DNA of 64,000 bases from assembly GCF_017357105.1 (NCBI RefSeq), contig NZ_CP071596.1:2542001-2606000 (forward strand), written 5' to 3'. Position 1 is the stretch's first letter. Every line of letters starts with the position of its first letter. The DNA comes from Natronosalvus caseinilyticus (GTDB lineage Archaea; Halobacteriota; Halobacteria; Halobacteriales; Natrialbaceae). This document shows positions 1-9,686 of the stretch, piece after piece. Position numbers and translations under genes: made by a program. Below the pieces are notes generated by a model. That model ran no database searches. It was not told the origin of the DNA and saw nothing but the letters and a program-made list of their open reading frames with translations.

Positions 1-401
1 AACACGCCGGCGACGACGCGGGCGAGACGGTCGATCCCCACGGTCCCGCGGACGGCGACGAATACATCGTCAACCGCCCCGGTGGCGTTCGGGACGAGAA
101 CAGCCATGCAGTCGTGCTCGTGGATCGTACGGTCGATCGTCTTCTGTCCGTCGTGCGTGAAGACGAGTCGCCGTTCGACGATCGCTCCCGCCTCCTCGAA
201 GATCGCCTCGTATTCGTCGAGACGGGCCGTGGCTCGCTCCTCGAACTGCATCTGTGCCTGTCCCGGTGCGGTCTGTTCGGGAACGACGTGATATCCCAGC
301 AAGACGACGTGGGCGTTCGCGAGGAGACCGGGAACTCCCTCCGGAACCGACTCTCCTTCGAGCACGCGAATCGGAACAAGTATCGATGGTCGGTCCGTCA
401 T
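1..401 (-). CDS. UspA-like universal stress protein (C-terminus beyond window)
   Basis: Reading left from an ATG at 401, an open frame runs off the window edge. It begins MTDRPSILVPIRVLEGES, the usual opening beta strand of a Usp domain, then an amphipathic helix rich in Glu and Ala and a strand near VLVPNATG. The start lies one base after the stop of the upstream permease, so the two are almost certainly co-transcribed. Haloarchaeal amino-acid permeases are commonly paired with Usp domains, which suggests a nucleotide-sensing or regulatory partner. The glycine-rich ATP-binding motif would lie outside the window, so ATP binding cannot be judged. Confidence 0.8.
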   Translation of the reverse strand, partial: MTDRPSILVPIRVLEGESVPEGVPGLLANAHVVLLGYHVVPEQTAPGQAQMQFEERATARLDEYEAIFEEAGAIVERRLVFTHDGQKTIDRTIHEHDCMAVLVPNATGAVDDVFVAVRGTVGIDRLARVVAGV

Positions 402-402
402 T

Positions 403-1833
403 TCAGATGTCTCCCTTGAGTTTGACGTCTCCAGCGTAATAACGATACCACAGGTACGTCACGGCCATGACCACAATGCCGATGGCGATCGACGCGGGTT
501 GCATGAAGGCGATCAGACCGAAGCTGGCGAGCGCACCGACGCCAGGCAACACTGGATACCCCGGGACACGGTAGCTGGGCGAGTACCACTCGGGATTCCG
601 GCGTCGCAACACGATCAGCGCGACACACATCAGGCCGTACATGATCAGGTGGAGAAACGACGCGACCTCCGCGAGCAGTTCGACCTGTCCGGTCGCCACG
701 AGCGCGAGAATCGGACCACCGGCAGCCAGCAACGCGACGTGTGGAGTCCCATACCGGAGATTGACCTCGCTCGCTTTTCGGGGTAGCAAGGCATCCCGAC
801 TCAATGCGTACACTGCCCGGGAGGCGCTCAGAATCGACGCGTTCGCACTCGAAAACGTCGCCAACAGTCCGGCACCCAGGATAGCGACCGCGCCGGGTAG
901 TCCAAGGAACTCGCGGGCCACTTCGACCATCGCCGTCTCACCGAACTGGCCGAGCCGGTCCGCTCCGAACGCGCTGGTCGCGACGAAAATCGTCACGACG
1001 TAGAACACGGTGACGACGAGCACCGACCCGACCATCGCCAGCGGCAGATTTCGCCCCGGCCGCTTGATTTCACCCGCAACGGTTGCAACCTGAGCGAATC
1101 CCAGATACGATGTGAACACGAGTGCAGCCGTCGTCAGTACCGGGAAGTAGCCTCTCGAGAAGAAGTGCTCCGGGGCGCTGGCCCGACCGAAAACCCCGAA
1201 AGCGTCGAGGACGCCATACGAGAGAAATCCCGTGAGGACGACGAGGAGAATCCCAACGACGATATTCTGCAGCTTGGCCGTGTTTTCTGTGCCACCGATA
1301 CTCAACGCCGTCAGCGCTGCGCCGAACAGTAATCCAATCCCGATGACGGGGCTGAACGGGAGCCCGACGCCGAGTTCGGCGAACACGGCGCTCGCGTAGT
1401 GACCGAGGCCGACGAGATAGAACGCGGAGGCAAACATTAACCCCAACCAGAGTCCGAGACCCACGATTGCACCGTAGGCGGTACCCATCCCCCGCGAGAT
1501 GAAGTAGTATCCGCCCCCGCTACGGGGCATGGCCGTGGCGAGTTCGGACGTCGGAAGCGCTACGAGCAACGCAATCAGCCCGCCGATACCAAACGAGACG
1601 GTGGCAGCGAGTCCCGCGTTGCTCGCCGCCAACCCGGGGAACACGAAAATCCCCGCTCCGATCATCGTCCCGATTCCGATTGCCAGGCCGCCGACCAATC
1701 CAATCGTTCGCTCGAGTTCGACGTCGTCGTCGTGGACCGTCGTGTCGTCGGTGACCGCTTCCGGCTCCGCTGCAGGCTCCTCACCGGCGACGTTCTGCCC
1801 CGCCGTCTCGACGTCGACGGGCTGTTTGTCCAT
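403..1833 (-). CDS. APC-family amino-acid permease
   Basis: A 476-residue polytopic membrane protein with about 12 hydrophobic segments. After an acidic cytoplasmic tail (about 45 residues) comes TM1 with the unwound-helix signature [15 protein letters not shown], where APC transporters bind the substrate backbone. It probably imports amino acids or other amines; the substrate is not predictable. The frame stays open about 100 codons upstream, but that part is low in acidic residues, so the start MDKQPVDVE at 1833 is preferred. A Usp protein follows after one base. Confidence 0.88.
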   Translation of the reverse strand: MDKQPVDVETAGQNVAGEEPAAEPEAVTDDTTVHDDDVELERTIGLVGGLAIGIGTMIGAGIFVFPGLAASNAGLAATVSFGIGGLIALLVALPTSELATAMPRSGGGYYFISRGMGTAYGAIVGLGLWLGLMFASAFYLVGLGHYASAVFAELGVGLPFSPVIGIGLLFGAALTALSIGGTENTAKLQNIVVGILLVVLTGFLSYGVLDAFGVFGRASAPEHFFSRGYFPVLTTAALVFTSYLGFAQVATVAGEIKRPGRNLPLAMVGSVLVVTVFYVVTIFVATSAFGADRLGQFGETAMVEVAREFLGLPGAVAILGAGLLATFSSANASILSASRAVYALSRDALLPRKASEVNLRYGTPHVALLAAGGPILALVATGQVELLAEVASFLHLIMYGLMCVALIVLRRRNPEWYSPSYRVPGYPVLPGVGALASFGLIAFMQPASIAIGIVVMAVTYLWYRYYAGDVKLKGDI

Positions 1834-2293
1834 AGTGGCGCTATTTTCAACAGTAAAATAAAACCGGCGATGAGCCGGGTTGGGCGACGTCGTTCGTGGG
1901 GTGCAACAACTACGGTCGTCGGTGAGAATCACGATGTGAACGCCGAAAGCCGTGCGTACCGCGTAGTGATACCTGCATCCGCGAGCGGAAACCGACAACC
2001 TGGGAGTGGAACTCGACGCTGTTCGAATACCCCTCTCGACGACGCCAGCCTCAAAATTCACTACGTATTCTATATTAATACACTTAAGAATTTGTAGTAT
2101 TAGGTATGAGGGTCGGTACTCGAGCACACCGCTCGAGCCCAATTCCGATCGTTCGATGGTGGGAGCTCGACGATACGACGGAGATCGGCAGGGCGTTCGC
2201 CTCCGCGTTCGAGCACGCCGCTGAACACGAGACCATCAAGAATTGCGCGTGCTAAACGGGACCTTGAAATACGTCTCGAGGCCATACTCGAGT
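1834..2293. promoter_or_regulatory. Divergent intergenic region with AT-rich inverted repeat
   Basis: No convincing gene is visible in this 460-base stretch between the permease and a small membrane protein. It holds an AT-rich island at about 2052-2110 in otherwise GC-rich DNA. Inside it, ACTACGTATTCT (2060-2071) and AGAATTTGTAGT (2087-2098) form an imperfect inverted repeat (10 of 12 positions complementary) flanking TATTAATA and CTTAAG. This could be an operator or promoter, but it lies over 200 bases from the permease start. Confidence 0.4.
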
Positions 2294-2509
2294 ATGAACC
2301 GTCGTCAGCGAACGATCACCGCCGTCCTGTGGATCGGCGTCGCGGGCGTGATGGCGATTACGCTCGAGCCGACGATCCCAACGGATCTGGCGGGAGTCGC
2401 CCGCCTGTTCGTCGTCGTCCTGGCGCTCGGCCTGGCGGGCGTCTACCTCTTCGATCCGTGGGGCCTGATCAGCCGAACGCACCAGGTCGGCAAATCGGGC
2501 GAGCCTTAG
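2294..2509 (+). CDS. Small two-helix membrane protein
   Basis: A 71-residue protein starting MNRRQRTITAVLWIG with two hydrophobic helices (about residues 6-24 and 34-52) and a basic-to-mixed tail ending GKSGEP. The positive start suggests the N-terminus is cytoplasmic. It lies 22 bases upstream of an acetyltransferase gene in the same direction, so an operon is possible. No function is recognised. The ATG at 2294 is preferred because the upstream in-frame extension lacks haloarchaeal composition. Confidence 0.7.
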   Translation: MNRRQRTITAVLWIGVAGVMAITLEPTIPTDLAGVARLFVVVLALGLAGVYLFDPWGLISRTHQVGKSGEP

Positions 2510-2531
2510 CCCCTCGCGACCATCGGCGGGT

Positions 2532-3080
2532 ATGGACACGACCGTCGAGCCGACGATCCGACCGTACGATCCGGCGACCGACGCGGGCGAGCTGTGGGCG
2601 CTCAAACGGGCGTTCGAACTGGGACTCGGCGAGGGAACGGGCGACGGCGGCAAAGCCGAACGGTACGAATCGAAGCTCACCGACGCCTACCGCGAGGGCT
2701 ACCTCGAGTGGGTCGAGCGCTGCCTGGACGAGGAGTCAGAGACGGTGACGGTCGCTGCCGTCGGAAACGAGGACGGGCTCGAAGACGAGCGGGACGGGTC
2801 CTCGACGCTCGTCGGCTACGTCTTCGTCCTCCCGGAGTCGCTCGCGTACGTCTGGGACGCGGCGATCCTCAACGAGCTCTACGTCGCTCCCGACGCGCGC
2901 GGGACCGGCGTCGCCGACGCGTTGATGGAGCGAGCGCTCGCGATTGCCCGCGATCAGGACCTGCCGCTCGAGCGACTCGTACTCGATGTCGATCGCGAGA
3001 ACGATCGGGCGCAGGCGTTCTACGAACGCCACGGGTTCGCCCACTGGGGCGAGATGGTGGCTCGAGAGCTTGGAGAATAA
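2532..3080 (+). CDS. GNAT-family N-acetyltransferase
   Basis: A 182-residue acidic protein of GNAT type. Motif A is visible as LYVAPDARGTGVADALMERAL, where the R-G-T-G-V-A turn binds the acetyl-CoA pyrophosphate, followed by a beta strand (LVLDVDREN) and the motif B helix AQAFYERHGF. It would transfer an acetyl group from acetyl-CoA to an amine; the substrate is unknown. The length is normal for a single-domain member. Confidence 0.85.
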   Translation: MDTTVEPTIRPYDPATDAGELWALKRAFELGLGEGTGDGGKAERYESKLTDAYREGYLEWVERCLDEESETVTVAAVGNEDGLEDERDGSSTLVGYVFVLPESLAYVWDAAILNELYVAPDARGTGVADALMERALAIARDQDLPLERLVLDVDRENDRAQAFYERHGFAHWGEMVARELGE

Positions 3081-3086
3081 CGGCGG

Positions 3087-3767
3087 TCACGAAGCTGGAA
3101 CGGCACCGCGAGCGCGGAGCCGAACGAGGGCGACGGCCCCGAGCGCACCGAAGACGATCGGATAGCCGATGCCGGCGACGAGTATGGACTCGAGCGGCGA
3201 GGGCCGGATCACCGCCCCTTCGATCGCGACCGTCGAGACGAGAACGGCGACGATCGTGACGGCGAGGTAGCCGATGGCGACCATCGCACCGTCGATCGCC
3301 GCTTCGGTGATCGACTCCAGGCGCTCGAGTTGATCGTATGCGCAGTACGCGCCGGCCAGTGCGATGACGAGCGGCGGTACCAGCAAGAGGAGCCACTCGG
3401 CGCCGCTTCCGTCGAGGACGACGTTCTGCTCTGCCGGTAGGAGCCTGAATAGCCCGCGCCGCGGCACCTCGGTCGCCACCCCGTGAGCGTTCAGGTAGGT
3501 CCAGGCGACCAGTTCGGCGGTGAGCGTCTCGCCCGCGGCGGACTCGAGGACGTCGGTTCGGAGGTCGGCGCGGATCGACTCGCGAGCCAGTCCGTAGGTG
3601 ACCGCGTAACCGGCGATCCAGGCGAGTGCGCCGGCGACCACGCCCAGAAACAACGGACGGAGGTCCTTCGCCGCGTCCGGTTCGTCCGTACTCGCCTCGT
3701 TCACCTCGCTGGCCGCGTCGTTCTCGCTCGACGCCTCGACGCTCGAGTCCGGTATCGTGTTCGTCAT
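3087..3767 (-). CDS. Haloarchaeal multi-pass membrane protein
   Basis: A 226-residue protein with an acidic, disordered N-terminus (about residues 1-37, rich in Ser, Glu and Asp) and about four hydrophobic helices near residues 40-60, 125-145, 160-185 and 195-220. Between the first two helices is a loop of about 65 residues that may be extracellular. It is convergent with the GNAT gene, with six bases between the stops. No enzymatic motif is seen; it resembles haloarchaeal DUF membrane families of unknown role. Confidence 0.65.
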   Translation of the reverse strand: MTNTIPDSSVEASSENDAASEVNEASTDEPDAAKDLRPLFLGVVAGALAWIAGYAVTYGLARESIRADLRTDVLESAAGETLTAELVAWTYLNAHGVATEVPRRGLFRLLPAEQNVVLDGSGAEWLLLLVPPLVIALAGAYCAYDQLERLESITEAAIDGAMVAIGYLAVTIVAVLVSTVAIEGAVIRPSPLESILVAGIGYPIVFGALGAVALVRLRARGAVPAS

Positions 3768-3917
3768 CTCGAGTTCTCAGACGGGTACTGTCTGTGGGAG
3801 CGACCTAAAGCTTCCTCGTCCTTCGTCGATCTTTTCGGTCGTCCTGGCTGGTGCCTTCGGCGTCATTCACTCGGTCCTCGTCACTCACCGAGCAACGACG
3901 TTCACTCGAGTACCACC

Positions 3918-4532
3918 TCACTCGAGCATCGTATACGCCGTCTCGGGACGATTCGTCTCCCAGGCCTCGGCGGTGATCGTGTACCGGTGCAGGTCGCGGA
4001 CCTCGCCGTCGAGCGGCACCCAGTTTCGCAACACGCCGTCGTACGTCCCCCCGTAGCGCTCGACGTACTTCTCGATCGCTCGCTTCGACTTCTCGTTGCC
4101 CTCGAGGTAGCCCACCGAGACCACCTCGAGGTCGAGTCGGTCGAACGCGACGGCGATGGTCGCTGCGGCGCGCTCGCTCGAGTAGCCGCGTCCCCAGAAC
4201 GGTTTGCGGAGCCAGACGCCGAGGCGAGCGGTCCGCTTCTCCCAGAGCGGGATGAGGCTGGCGACGCCGGCGAACACCCCGGCGGCGGGTTCGACCTCGA
4301 GCGGGTAGATCGCCCAGTTCGCTCGCGTGGCCTCGTCCCACCGCTTCTCGGACTCGAAGAGGTACTCGCGGGCGTCGTTCGGCGTCTCGTGGACGTCGGT
4401 CGTGAGGTGCGTGGCGACCGCCCCGAAGTCAGTGTCCGGGTTCGTGTACTCGTACAGCTCGAGGGGTGCGATCGTCTCGGTCGTCAACGGTTCGAACCGA
4501 AGTCGATCGGTTTCGAACGTCTCGGGGAACAT
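3918..4532 (-). CDS. RimJ/RimL-type N-acetyltransferase
   Basis: A 204-residue protein with the RimJ/RimL layout: FETDRLRFEPLT at the start, an acceptor region with WAIYPLE, then LGVWLRKPFWGRGYSSERAAA, which carries the acetyl-CoA pyrophosphate loop (G-R-G-Y-S-S-E), and a late NEKSKRAIEKY helix. Family members acetylate protein N-termini, antibiotics or small amines; the substrate here is unknown. It is monocistronic with a 21-bp tandem repeat just upstream. Confidence 0.82.
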   Translation of the reverse strand: MFPETFETDRLRFEPLTTETIAPLELYEYTNPDTDFGAVATHLTTDVHETPNDAREYLFESEKRWDEATRANWAIYPLEVEPAAGVFAGVASLIPLWEKRTARLGVWLRKPFWGRGYSSERAAATIAVAFDRLDLEVVSVGYLEGNEKSKRAIEKYVERYGGTYDGVLRNWVPLDGEVRDLHRYTITAEAWETNRPETAYTMLE

Positions 4533-4589
4533 TCGGCGAGACGTTCCGCGACGAGGACCGTCACTCTTTGGGCGTTATGTGAGTACGTG

Positions 4590-4645
4590 ACGTTCCTGGT
4601 ATGGTTCACGACGTTCCTGGTCAGGTACACGACGTTTCAGGACGA
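4590..4645. repeat. 21-bp tandem direct repeat, about 2.5 copies
   Basis: Three successive units begin with ACGTTCCTGGT (4590), ACGTTCCTGGT (4611) and ACGTTTCAGGA (4632). The first two agree at most of 21 positions and the third is partial. They lie between the start of the RimJ-like gene and the end of the PQQ gene, so they may be regulatory for the former or simply replication slippage. Confidence 0.7.
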
Positions 4646-4693
4646 GGACTGTCGATTCCAGCGGACAGCTCTGCGCGGTCTAGCTGACGAGGG

Positions 4694-6286
4694 CTACTGT
4701 TCCGAGTCGTTCGCGGGTATTCGACGGCGGAGCCACTCGAGGACGAGTCCTCCGCTAACCAGTCCAGCACTGACGGTGAACCCGGGTGCGCCGTCTTCCT
4801 CGTTTGACGCGTCGTTCTCGACGTCCATCTCGTGATCGGTATGGTCGAATGCGGTGGCGTCGGTGTCGTCCTCGCGCGTCTCGTCGTCGCTTTCGGTGGC
4901 GCTCGACGAATCGTCGGCGTCGCCCGCTTCGTCGGCGTCCATCGTGTCGGCACCGACCGCGTCGTCTTCGTCCGCGCCGGCCTCGTTCGCGCCAACCTCC
5001 GTCGCTGGCTCGAGCGCGACGAGGCTTCCCTCCCCCGACAGGTATACCGTTCCGTCACCGATCACATACGTAAAATCGGGCCACCTCGCCTCGTGAGGGT
5101 CCTCGAGTCCGACGGCCGCCAGCGGGAACGACCACTGCTCGAGTCCCGTCTCGATGTCGACCCCGAAGAGGGCGGGGCTTCCGTCGGTGGGGTGGTACGG
5201 AACGACGACCGTCCGGCCGCCGATGGATGGCCGCCCCCACGCGTCTATCGACCCGCCGACGGTCCAGCTGTGGTCGGTTTCGTAGTTGTACGCGTTGACA
5301 CCGTGTCGCTCGGCGCTCACTCTGACGGTGTCGGTCGCCGCGAGCGGGAACCGCAACTCGACTCGCTCGAGGACCGCTCCGTCGTCGGCGTCGAGGACCA
5401 GGCACGCCTCTTCCTCCTCCCCCTCGTTTCTGTCACCGTCGACGCCCTCGTCGTCTCCGTCGTCGACGCCACCGTCGCCGCCGTCGCCGAGCCACGCCAC
5501 GTAGAGGCGGTCTTCGGTCGCCACGATTGAGGGAAGTCCCTCGCCTCTCGAGGGAGTCTCCTCCTGGACGGCCCACACCGGCTCCCCCGATTCGGCGCCG
5601 AGCGCGACGAAACCGGCGTCGCCAACGGCGGCATACACGAGGTCGTTCGCGACGGCGACTGGAATCGAAGCGAACGTAGCCGCGTCGGCGTCCCGTCGCT
5701 CGAGGTCGACCCCACTTCGCCGCCACCGGGGACTCCCGTCGTTGGCGTCGAGCGAGCGAAGGGCGCCGTCGACGACGACGTAGATCGACCCGTCGACGAC
5801 GGTCGGGCTCGGAATCCGTCCGTCCGTTCCGAACGACGTCGACCAGACGGTATCGCCGCTGTCGGCATCGAGCGCCGTCACTCGGTCGCCGGTGACGTAG
5901 ACGGTGTCGTCGACGACGGCAGGTGTTCCGTCGGCGCCGACGTCCTCTCGTGCCCACCGGAGGGACCCGTCGCTGGCCGAGAGGGCGTGGACGCCGTCCC
6001 CCTTCCGCAGGTAGACCGTGCCGTCGGCGACGACGACGTCGCCGTCCTGGTCGTATTCCCAGGCGACGATCTCGGGCGCTGGAAATCGACTCGAGCCCGA
6101 GATGGCGGCGGTGTTTCCAGGGGTGCCGTGGTAGGACGCCCAGTGATCGGCGTCCGCAGGCGTCACCACCATCGGGATCGTCGAATTCGCATCCGCCCCG
6201 CTACTCGTTTCGGCCGCACCGAGGAAACTGCCGATGACGAGCGAGGCGCCGAGAGCCATCACGGTCCGCCTGGGCCAGAGGGACAT
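4694..6286 (-). CDS. PQQ-like beta-propeller surface protein with PGF-CTERM-like tail
   Basis: A 530-residue exported protein. The N-terminus MSLWPRRTVMALGAS carries an Arg pair and a hydrophobic helix, like a Tat signal. The middle has repeated propeller blades with the hallmark pattern 'dG.v.aLda.dG...W' (VHALSASDGSLRW, VTALDADSGDTVW, LRSLDANDGSPRW). An acidic Asp/Glu/Thr/Ser linker of about 70 residues follows. The C-terminus has PGF, a hydrophobic helix and an Arg cluster (GAPGFTVSAGLVSGG then LRRR), as in PGF-CTERM proteins processed by archaeosortase A. A surface-anchored protein is likely; no cofactor residues are evident. The start is set by the signal peptide. Confidence 0.8.
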   Translation of the reverse strand: MSLWPRRTVMALGASLVIGSFLGAAETSSGADANSTIPMVVTPADADHWASYHGTPGNTAAISGSSRFPAPEIVAWEYDQDGDVVVADGTVYLRKGDGVHALSASDGSLRWAREDVGADGTPAVVDDTVYVTGDRVTALDADSGDTVWSTSFGTDGRIPSPTVVDGSIYVVVDGALRSLDANDGSPRWRRSGVDLERRDADAATFASIPVAVANDLVYAAVGDAGFVALGAESGEPVWAVQEETPSRGEGLPSIVATEDRLYVAWLGDGGDGGVDDGDDEGVDGDRNEGEEEEACLVLDADDGAVLERVELRFPLAATDTVRVSAERHGVNAYNYETDHSWTVGGSIDAWGRPSIGGRTVVVPYHPTDGSPALFGVDIETGLEQWSFPLAAVGLEDPHEARWPDFTYVIGDGTVYLSGEGSLVALEPATEVGANEAGADEDDAVGADTMDADEAGDADDSSSATESDDETREDDTDATAFDHTDHEMDVENDASNEEDGAPGFTVSAGLVSGGLVLEWLRRRIPANDSEQ

Positions 6287-6643
6287 AGTACCCTCGGCAC
6301 CACCGGACCTCTTGCTTATATTGCGTGTAAGTTCAGTTCCGGCGATGAAACGATGGTAATCGTTCCCTAGACCACTCGAGAGACTGTTCCCTGTACCAAC
6401 CAACCGATCGTCCGATATTTGGAGCGTCCGCCGGGCGAGGGGCCGTAACGTGCGGTTTCGAGCGGGCGAGAATCCGGTCCGACAGTCGCACCACCTGCAA
6501 ATGTCGTCATTCCTCGGAACGAGGTTCACTTCGAGTCTCGAGCGCCGTGCGTAGAGAGAAGGTGACGTCTCGCCACGACTGAAGACGCTCGTCGAGGGTG
6601 ACGCTCCGCAACCACTAAACGCGACTCGTCCCTACCTCCGACA
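6287..6643. promoter_or_regulatory. Divergent promoter region between PQQ protein and rfcL
   Basis: A 357-base spacer without a convincing gene. An AT-rich GCTTATATTGCG at about 6313-6324 lies 27-38 bases upstream of the leftward start at 6286 and could be its TATA element. For rfcL the sequence just before ATG contains CACTAAACGC, a weak TATA candidate. Confidence 0.4.
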
Positions 6644-8266
6644 ATGAGCGACTGGACGGAAACGTACCGCCCGACGACGCTGTCGGAGGTACGGGGAAAC
6701 GACAAGGCCCGCAACAAACTCGAGGAGTGGGCGAGGACGTGGGACGAGCATCGAAAGCCCGTCATCGTCCACGGCAGTCCGGGTATCGGGAAGACCTCGG
6801 CCGCCCACGCGCTGGCCAACGACATGGGCTGGCCGGTGATGGAACTCAACGCCAGCGACGACCGCCAGGCCGACGTGATCAAGCGTGTCGCCGGCGAGGC
6901 CTCGAAGAGCGGTACGCTGACCGGCGGCAGCGGCGGTCGCCGCCTCGTCATCCTCGACGAGGCCGACAACTTCCACGGCAACGCCGACTACGGCGGCTCT
7001 CGAGAGGTCACGCGAGTCGTCAAGTCGGCCAGCCAGCCGATCATTCTCGTGGCCAACGAGTTCTACGACATGAGCAACTCGCTTCGGAACTACTGCCAGA
7101 CCATCGAGTTCCGCGACGTCTCGGCGCGCTCGATCGTCCCCGTCCTCCGAGACATCTGTCGCCGCGAGGGCATCGAGTTCGAGGACGACGCCCTCCGCAA
7201 GATCGCCGACGCGACGAGCGGCGACCTCCGGTCCGCGGTCAACGACCTGCAGGCGGTCGCGGAGGGAAGCGAGCGCCTGACGGTCGACGACGTCGTGACC
7301 GGCGAGCGCGACAGCACGGAAGGCATCTTCGACTTCCTCGACGCGCTCATCAAGGAGAAGGACGCCCACGGCGCCCTGCTGGCTGCCTACGACACCGACG
7401 AGACGCCCGACGACCTGCTCAATTGGGTCGAGGATAACGTGCCGAAGGACTACTCGGGCGGCGAACTCGCCGACGCCTACGAGTTCATGAGCAACGCCGA
7501 CCGCTGGCTGGGCCGGGTGCGCTCGACCCAGGACTACTCGTACTGGCGCTACGCGACCGACAATATCGCCGCCGGCGTCGCCGCCTCGAGGCGCGAGCCC
7601 AAAGGCGGGTGGACCCGGTACGGCCCCCCGAGTTACTGGTCGAAACTCGGGCGAACCCGTGCGACCCGGGATCGGCGCGACGCCATCGCCCAGCGGATCG
7701 CCGACCGGGAGGGCGCGAGCATTGGCACCGTCCGTCGGGAGATCATGCCGTTCCTCTCGAGCATGACCCACCTCTGTCGAAACCGGGAGTTGACCGTCGA
7801 GATGACGGCCGCCTACGACCTCGACGAGAAGGAGGTCTCGTTCGTCACCGGGAGCGGCGCCGACACCAACAAGGTCGAGTCGATCGTCGAGGACGCCGCC
7901 GAACGCCAGGCCGAGGAGACGGTCTCGCACTCCGGATCCGCGTTTTTCGGTAGCGCGGACGCCGAGGACTCGAGCGACCTGGACGCCAGGAGTGGGGAGG
8001 ACGCCAGAAGCGACGACGGTTCGAGTAACGAGGTGGACTCGAGCGACGAATCCGCGGATTCGGCGAACGCGTCGCTCCTCGACGTGGGGTCCTCGGGTTC
8101 AGACGCCGACGGCGAGGCGACTTCGAGGTCGGGAATGGGGACGGGGACGGCTGGCGACTCGAGCGACGCGGACGCCAACGATGGTGCGTCGGACGTCGAC
8201 GAGAGCGAAGAGGACGAGGCGGACGAGGACGACGACGGCCAGTCGGGCCTGTCCGACTTTTTCTAG
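6644..8266 (+). CDS. rfcL: Replication factor C large subunit (clamp loader)
   Basis: A 540-residue archaeal RfcL, the large subunit of the AAA+ clamp loader that places the PCNA ring on primed DNA. Visible are the start WTETYRPTTLSEVRGND, Walker A HGSPGIGKTSA (about residues 43-53), Walker B LVILDEADNF (about 102-111), sensor 1 around ILVANEFYD and the RFC collar domain. The C-terminal 120 residues are an acidic Ser/Asp linker ending QSGLSDFF, a good PCNA-interacting (PIP) box. The small subunit rfcS is not in the window. The divergent neighbour is unrelated. Confidence 0.95.
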   Translation: MSDWTETYRPTTLSEVRGNDKARNKLEEWARTWDEHRKPVIVHGSPGIGKTSAAHALANDMGWPVMELNASDDRQADVIKRVAGEASKSGTLTGGSGGRRLVILDEADNFHGNADYGGSREVTRVVKSASQPIILVANEFYDMSNSLRNYCQTIEFRDVSARSIVPVLRDICRREGIEFEDDALRKIADATSGDLRSAVNDLQAVAEGSERLTVDDVVTGERDSTEGIFDFLDALIKEKDAHGALLAAYDTDETPDDLLNWVEDNVPKDYSGGELADAYEFMSNADRWLGRVRSTQDYSYWRYATDNIAAGVAASRREPKGGWTRYGPPSYWSKLGRTRATRDRRDAIAQRIADREGASIGTVRREIMPFLSSMTHLCRNRELTVEMTAAYDLDEKEVSFVTGSGADTNKVESIVEDAAERQAEETVSHSGSAFFGSADAEDSSDLDARSGEDARSDDGSSNEVDSSDESADSANASLLDVGSSGSDADGEATSRSGMGTGTAGDSSDADANDGASDVDESEEDEADEDDDGQSGLSDFF

Positions 8267-8351
8267 CCGCTAAACCGTCCGAGTGTGCGGTTCTCGAGAG
8301 ATAGTACGACACTCGAGGTCGAAAGTGGACTTCGACGACGAGACGAGTCGT

Positions 8352-9686
8352 CTACAGAATGTCGAGGGACTCGCCGGCATCCCGAAACGCCTCGAGGCAG
8401 GCAACGAGATCATCGCGGGTATGGGCGGCCGTCGGGAGCGCGTAGACGTACCCTTCCCGAACCGCGTTCCTGGACGCGTGCCCTCCGGAATTCGGGCGAA
8501 CGGGAGCGGAAACGATCACGCCCCGGTCGCGAAGATCGTCCGCCAGAGCTCGGGCCATATCCCGCGTCTCGACGTAGACCGGGAGGATCTGTGAATCGCC
8601 GTCGACCTCGTATCCCATCGTCAGCAGGCCGTCGCGGAGACGCGTCACGTTCTCCCAGAGGGATTCGCGGTGGTCGCCGTGTTTCGAGAGGTGGAGGGCC
8701 TCGCTCGCCGCCGCGGCCGCCATCGGGGTCAGCCCCGTCGACTCGACGAACGGTGGCGCACGAGCGGCCAGCCACTCGATTAACGCGTCGTCGCCCGCGA
8801 CGTAGCCGCCCTGGCTGGCGAGCGCCGTCGAGAGCGCTCCCATCTGGACGTCGACACGGTCGACGAGGCCTTCGGCCTGGACGATTCCCCCACCGCGGAC
8901 GTAGAGGCCGGTCGCGTGACTCTCGTCGACCATGACCCAGGCGCCGACCGAGTCGGCGACGTCGCAGAGTTCCTCGAGCGGAGCGACCCACCCGTCCTGG
9001 CTGAAGACCGAATCGGTGACGACGAGCCAGGATTCGTCGTCGGGTTCGGCGTTGGCGTCGGCGACGGTGTCGGCGTCAGCGTCGGCCTTGGTATCGGTGT
9101 CGACATCGGCGACGGTGTTGGCGTCGACGTCGGCCGTTACTTCGCCGATAGCCCGCCGCTCGAGAGCATCGTCCACCGCCTCGCGAAGGGCGTCCGGATC
9201 ACAGTGGCCGTACGGAACGACCTCGGTCCCGGAGAGCCGACAGCCGTCGAACGCGCTCACGTGGGTGTACTCGTCGACGAAGACGACGTCGGGATCGAGC
9301 GCGGTGATCGTCCCGACGTTCGCGGCGTAGCCCGAAGAGAACGCGAGCGCGCGATCCGTCTCGAAGGTCTCGGCGAGCAGTCGCTCGAGATCGTGGTGGA
9401 CCATCGTATCGCCGGTCGCAATTCGGCTCCCGCCGGATCCGGTCCCGACGGTGGCGGCGGCCTGTCGCGCGGCGTTCTGGACCCGCTGGTTCGCGGTCAA
9501 CCCCAGGTAGTTGTTCGAGCCGAACACGAGGAGTTCGTCGGCCTCGAGGACCGGGAGGCCGCCCCTGGGTGGCTCGGAGACGTAGCCGCGGGAATCGATT
9601 CGGTCGGTCGGCGCGAGCGAGTACCGTCGGTCCGCGCCGGCCTGGGACGTCAATTGCTCCTCGAGGTCGAACCCGCGGTCTGCCAT
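8352..9686 (-). pseudogene. BioF/KBL-like alpha-oxoamine synthase lacking the PLP lysine
   Basis: The open frame encodes 444 residues similar to 8-amino-7-oxononanoate synthase or 2-amino-3-ketobutyrate CoA ligase: FGSNNYLGL, GTGSGGSR, GYAANVGT, VDESHATG and ASQGGYV are all present. The lysine that binds PLP in the family motif (T-L-S-K-A) is threonine here (GALSTALASQGG, codon 8826-8828, residue 287). The family's C-terminal P-E-G-T...R-[IV]-R motif is absent in frame, but recognisable pieces (IPEGT, GRVRLR) occur in the two other frames around 8440-8500, as if indels scrambled it. An acidic repeated insert (about residues 185-215) is also unusual. The start MADRGFDLEEQL at 9686 matches the family. 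Decayed gene or non-enzymatic paralogue; sequencing error is less likely to explain every defect. Confidence 0.6.

Noticed and set aside
1834..2142. N-terminal extension of the permease frame
   Set aside because: The extra 103 residues lack acidic bias and cover an AT-rich promoter-like region; the internal start MDKQPVDVE fits the family.
3483..4835. 450-codon rightward frame opposite three leftward genes
   Set aside because: It is an antisense shadow common in GC-rich haloarchaeal DNA; the leftward genes have recognisable domains.
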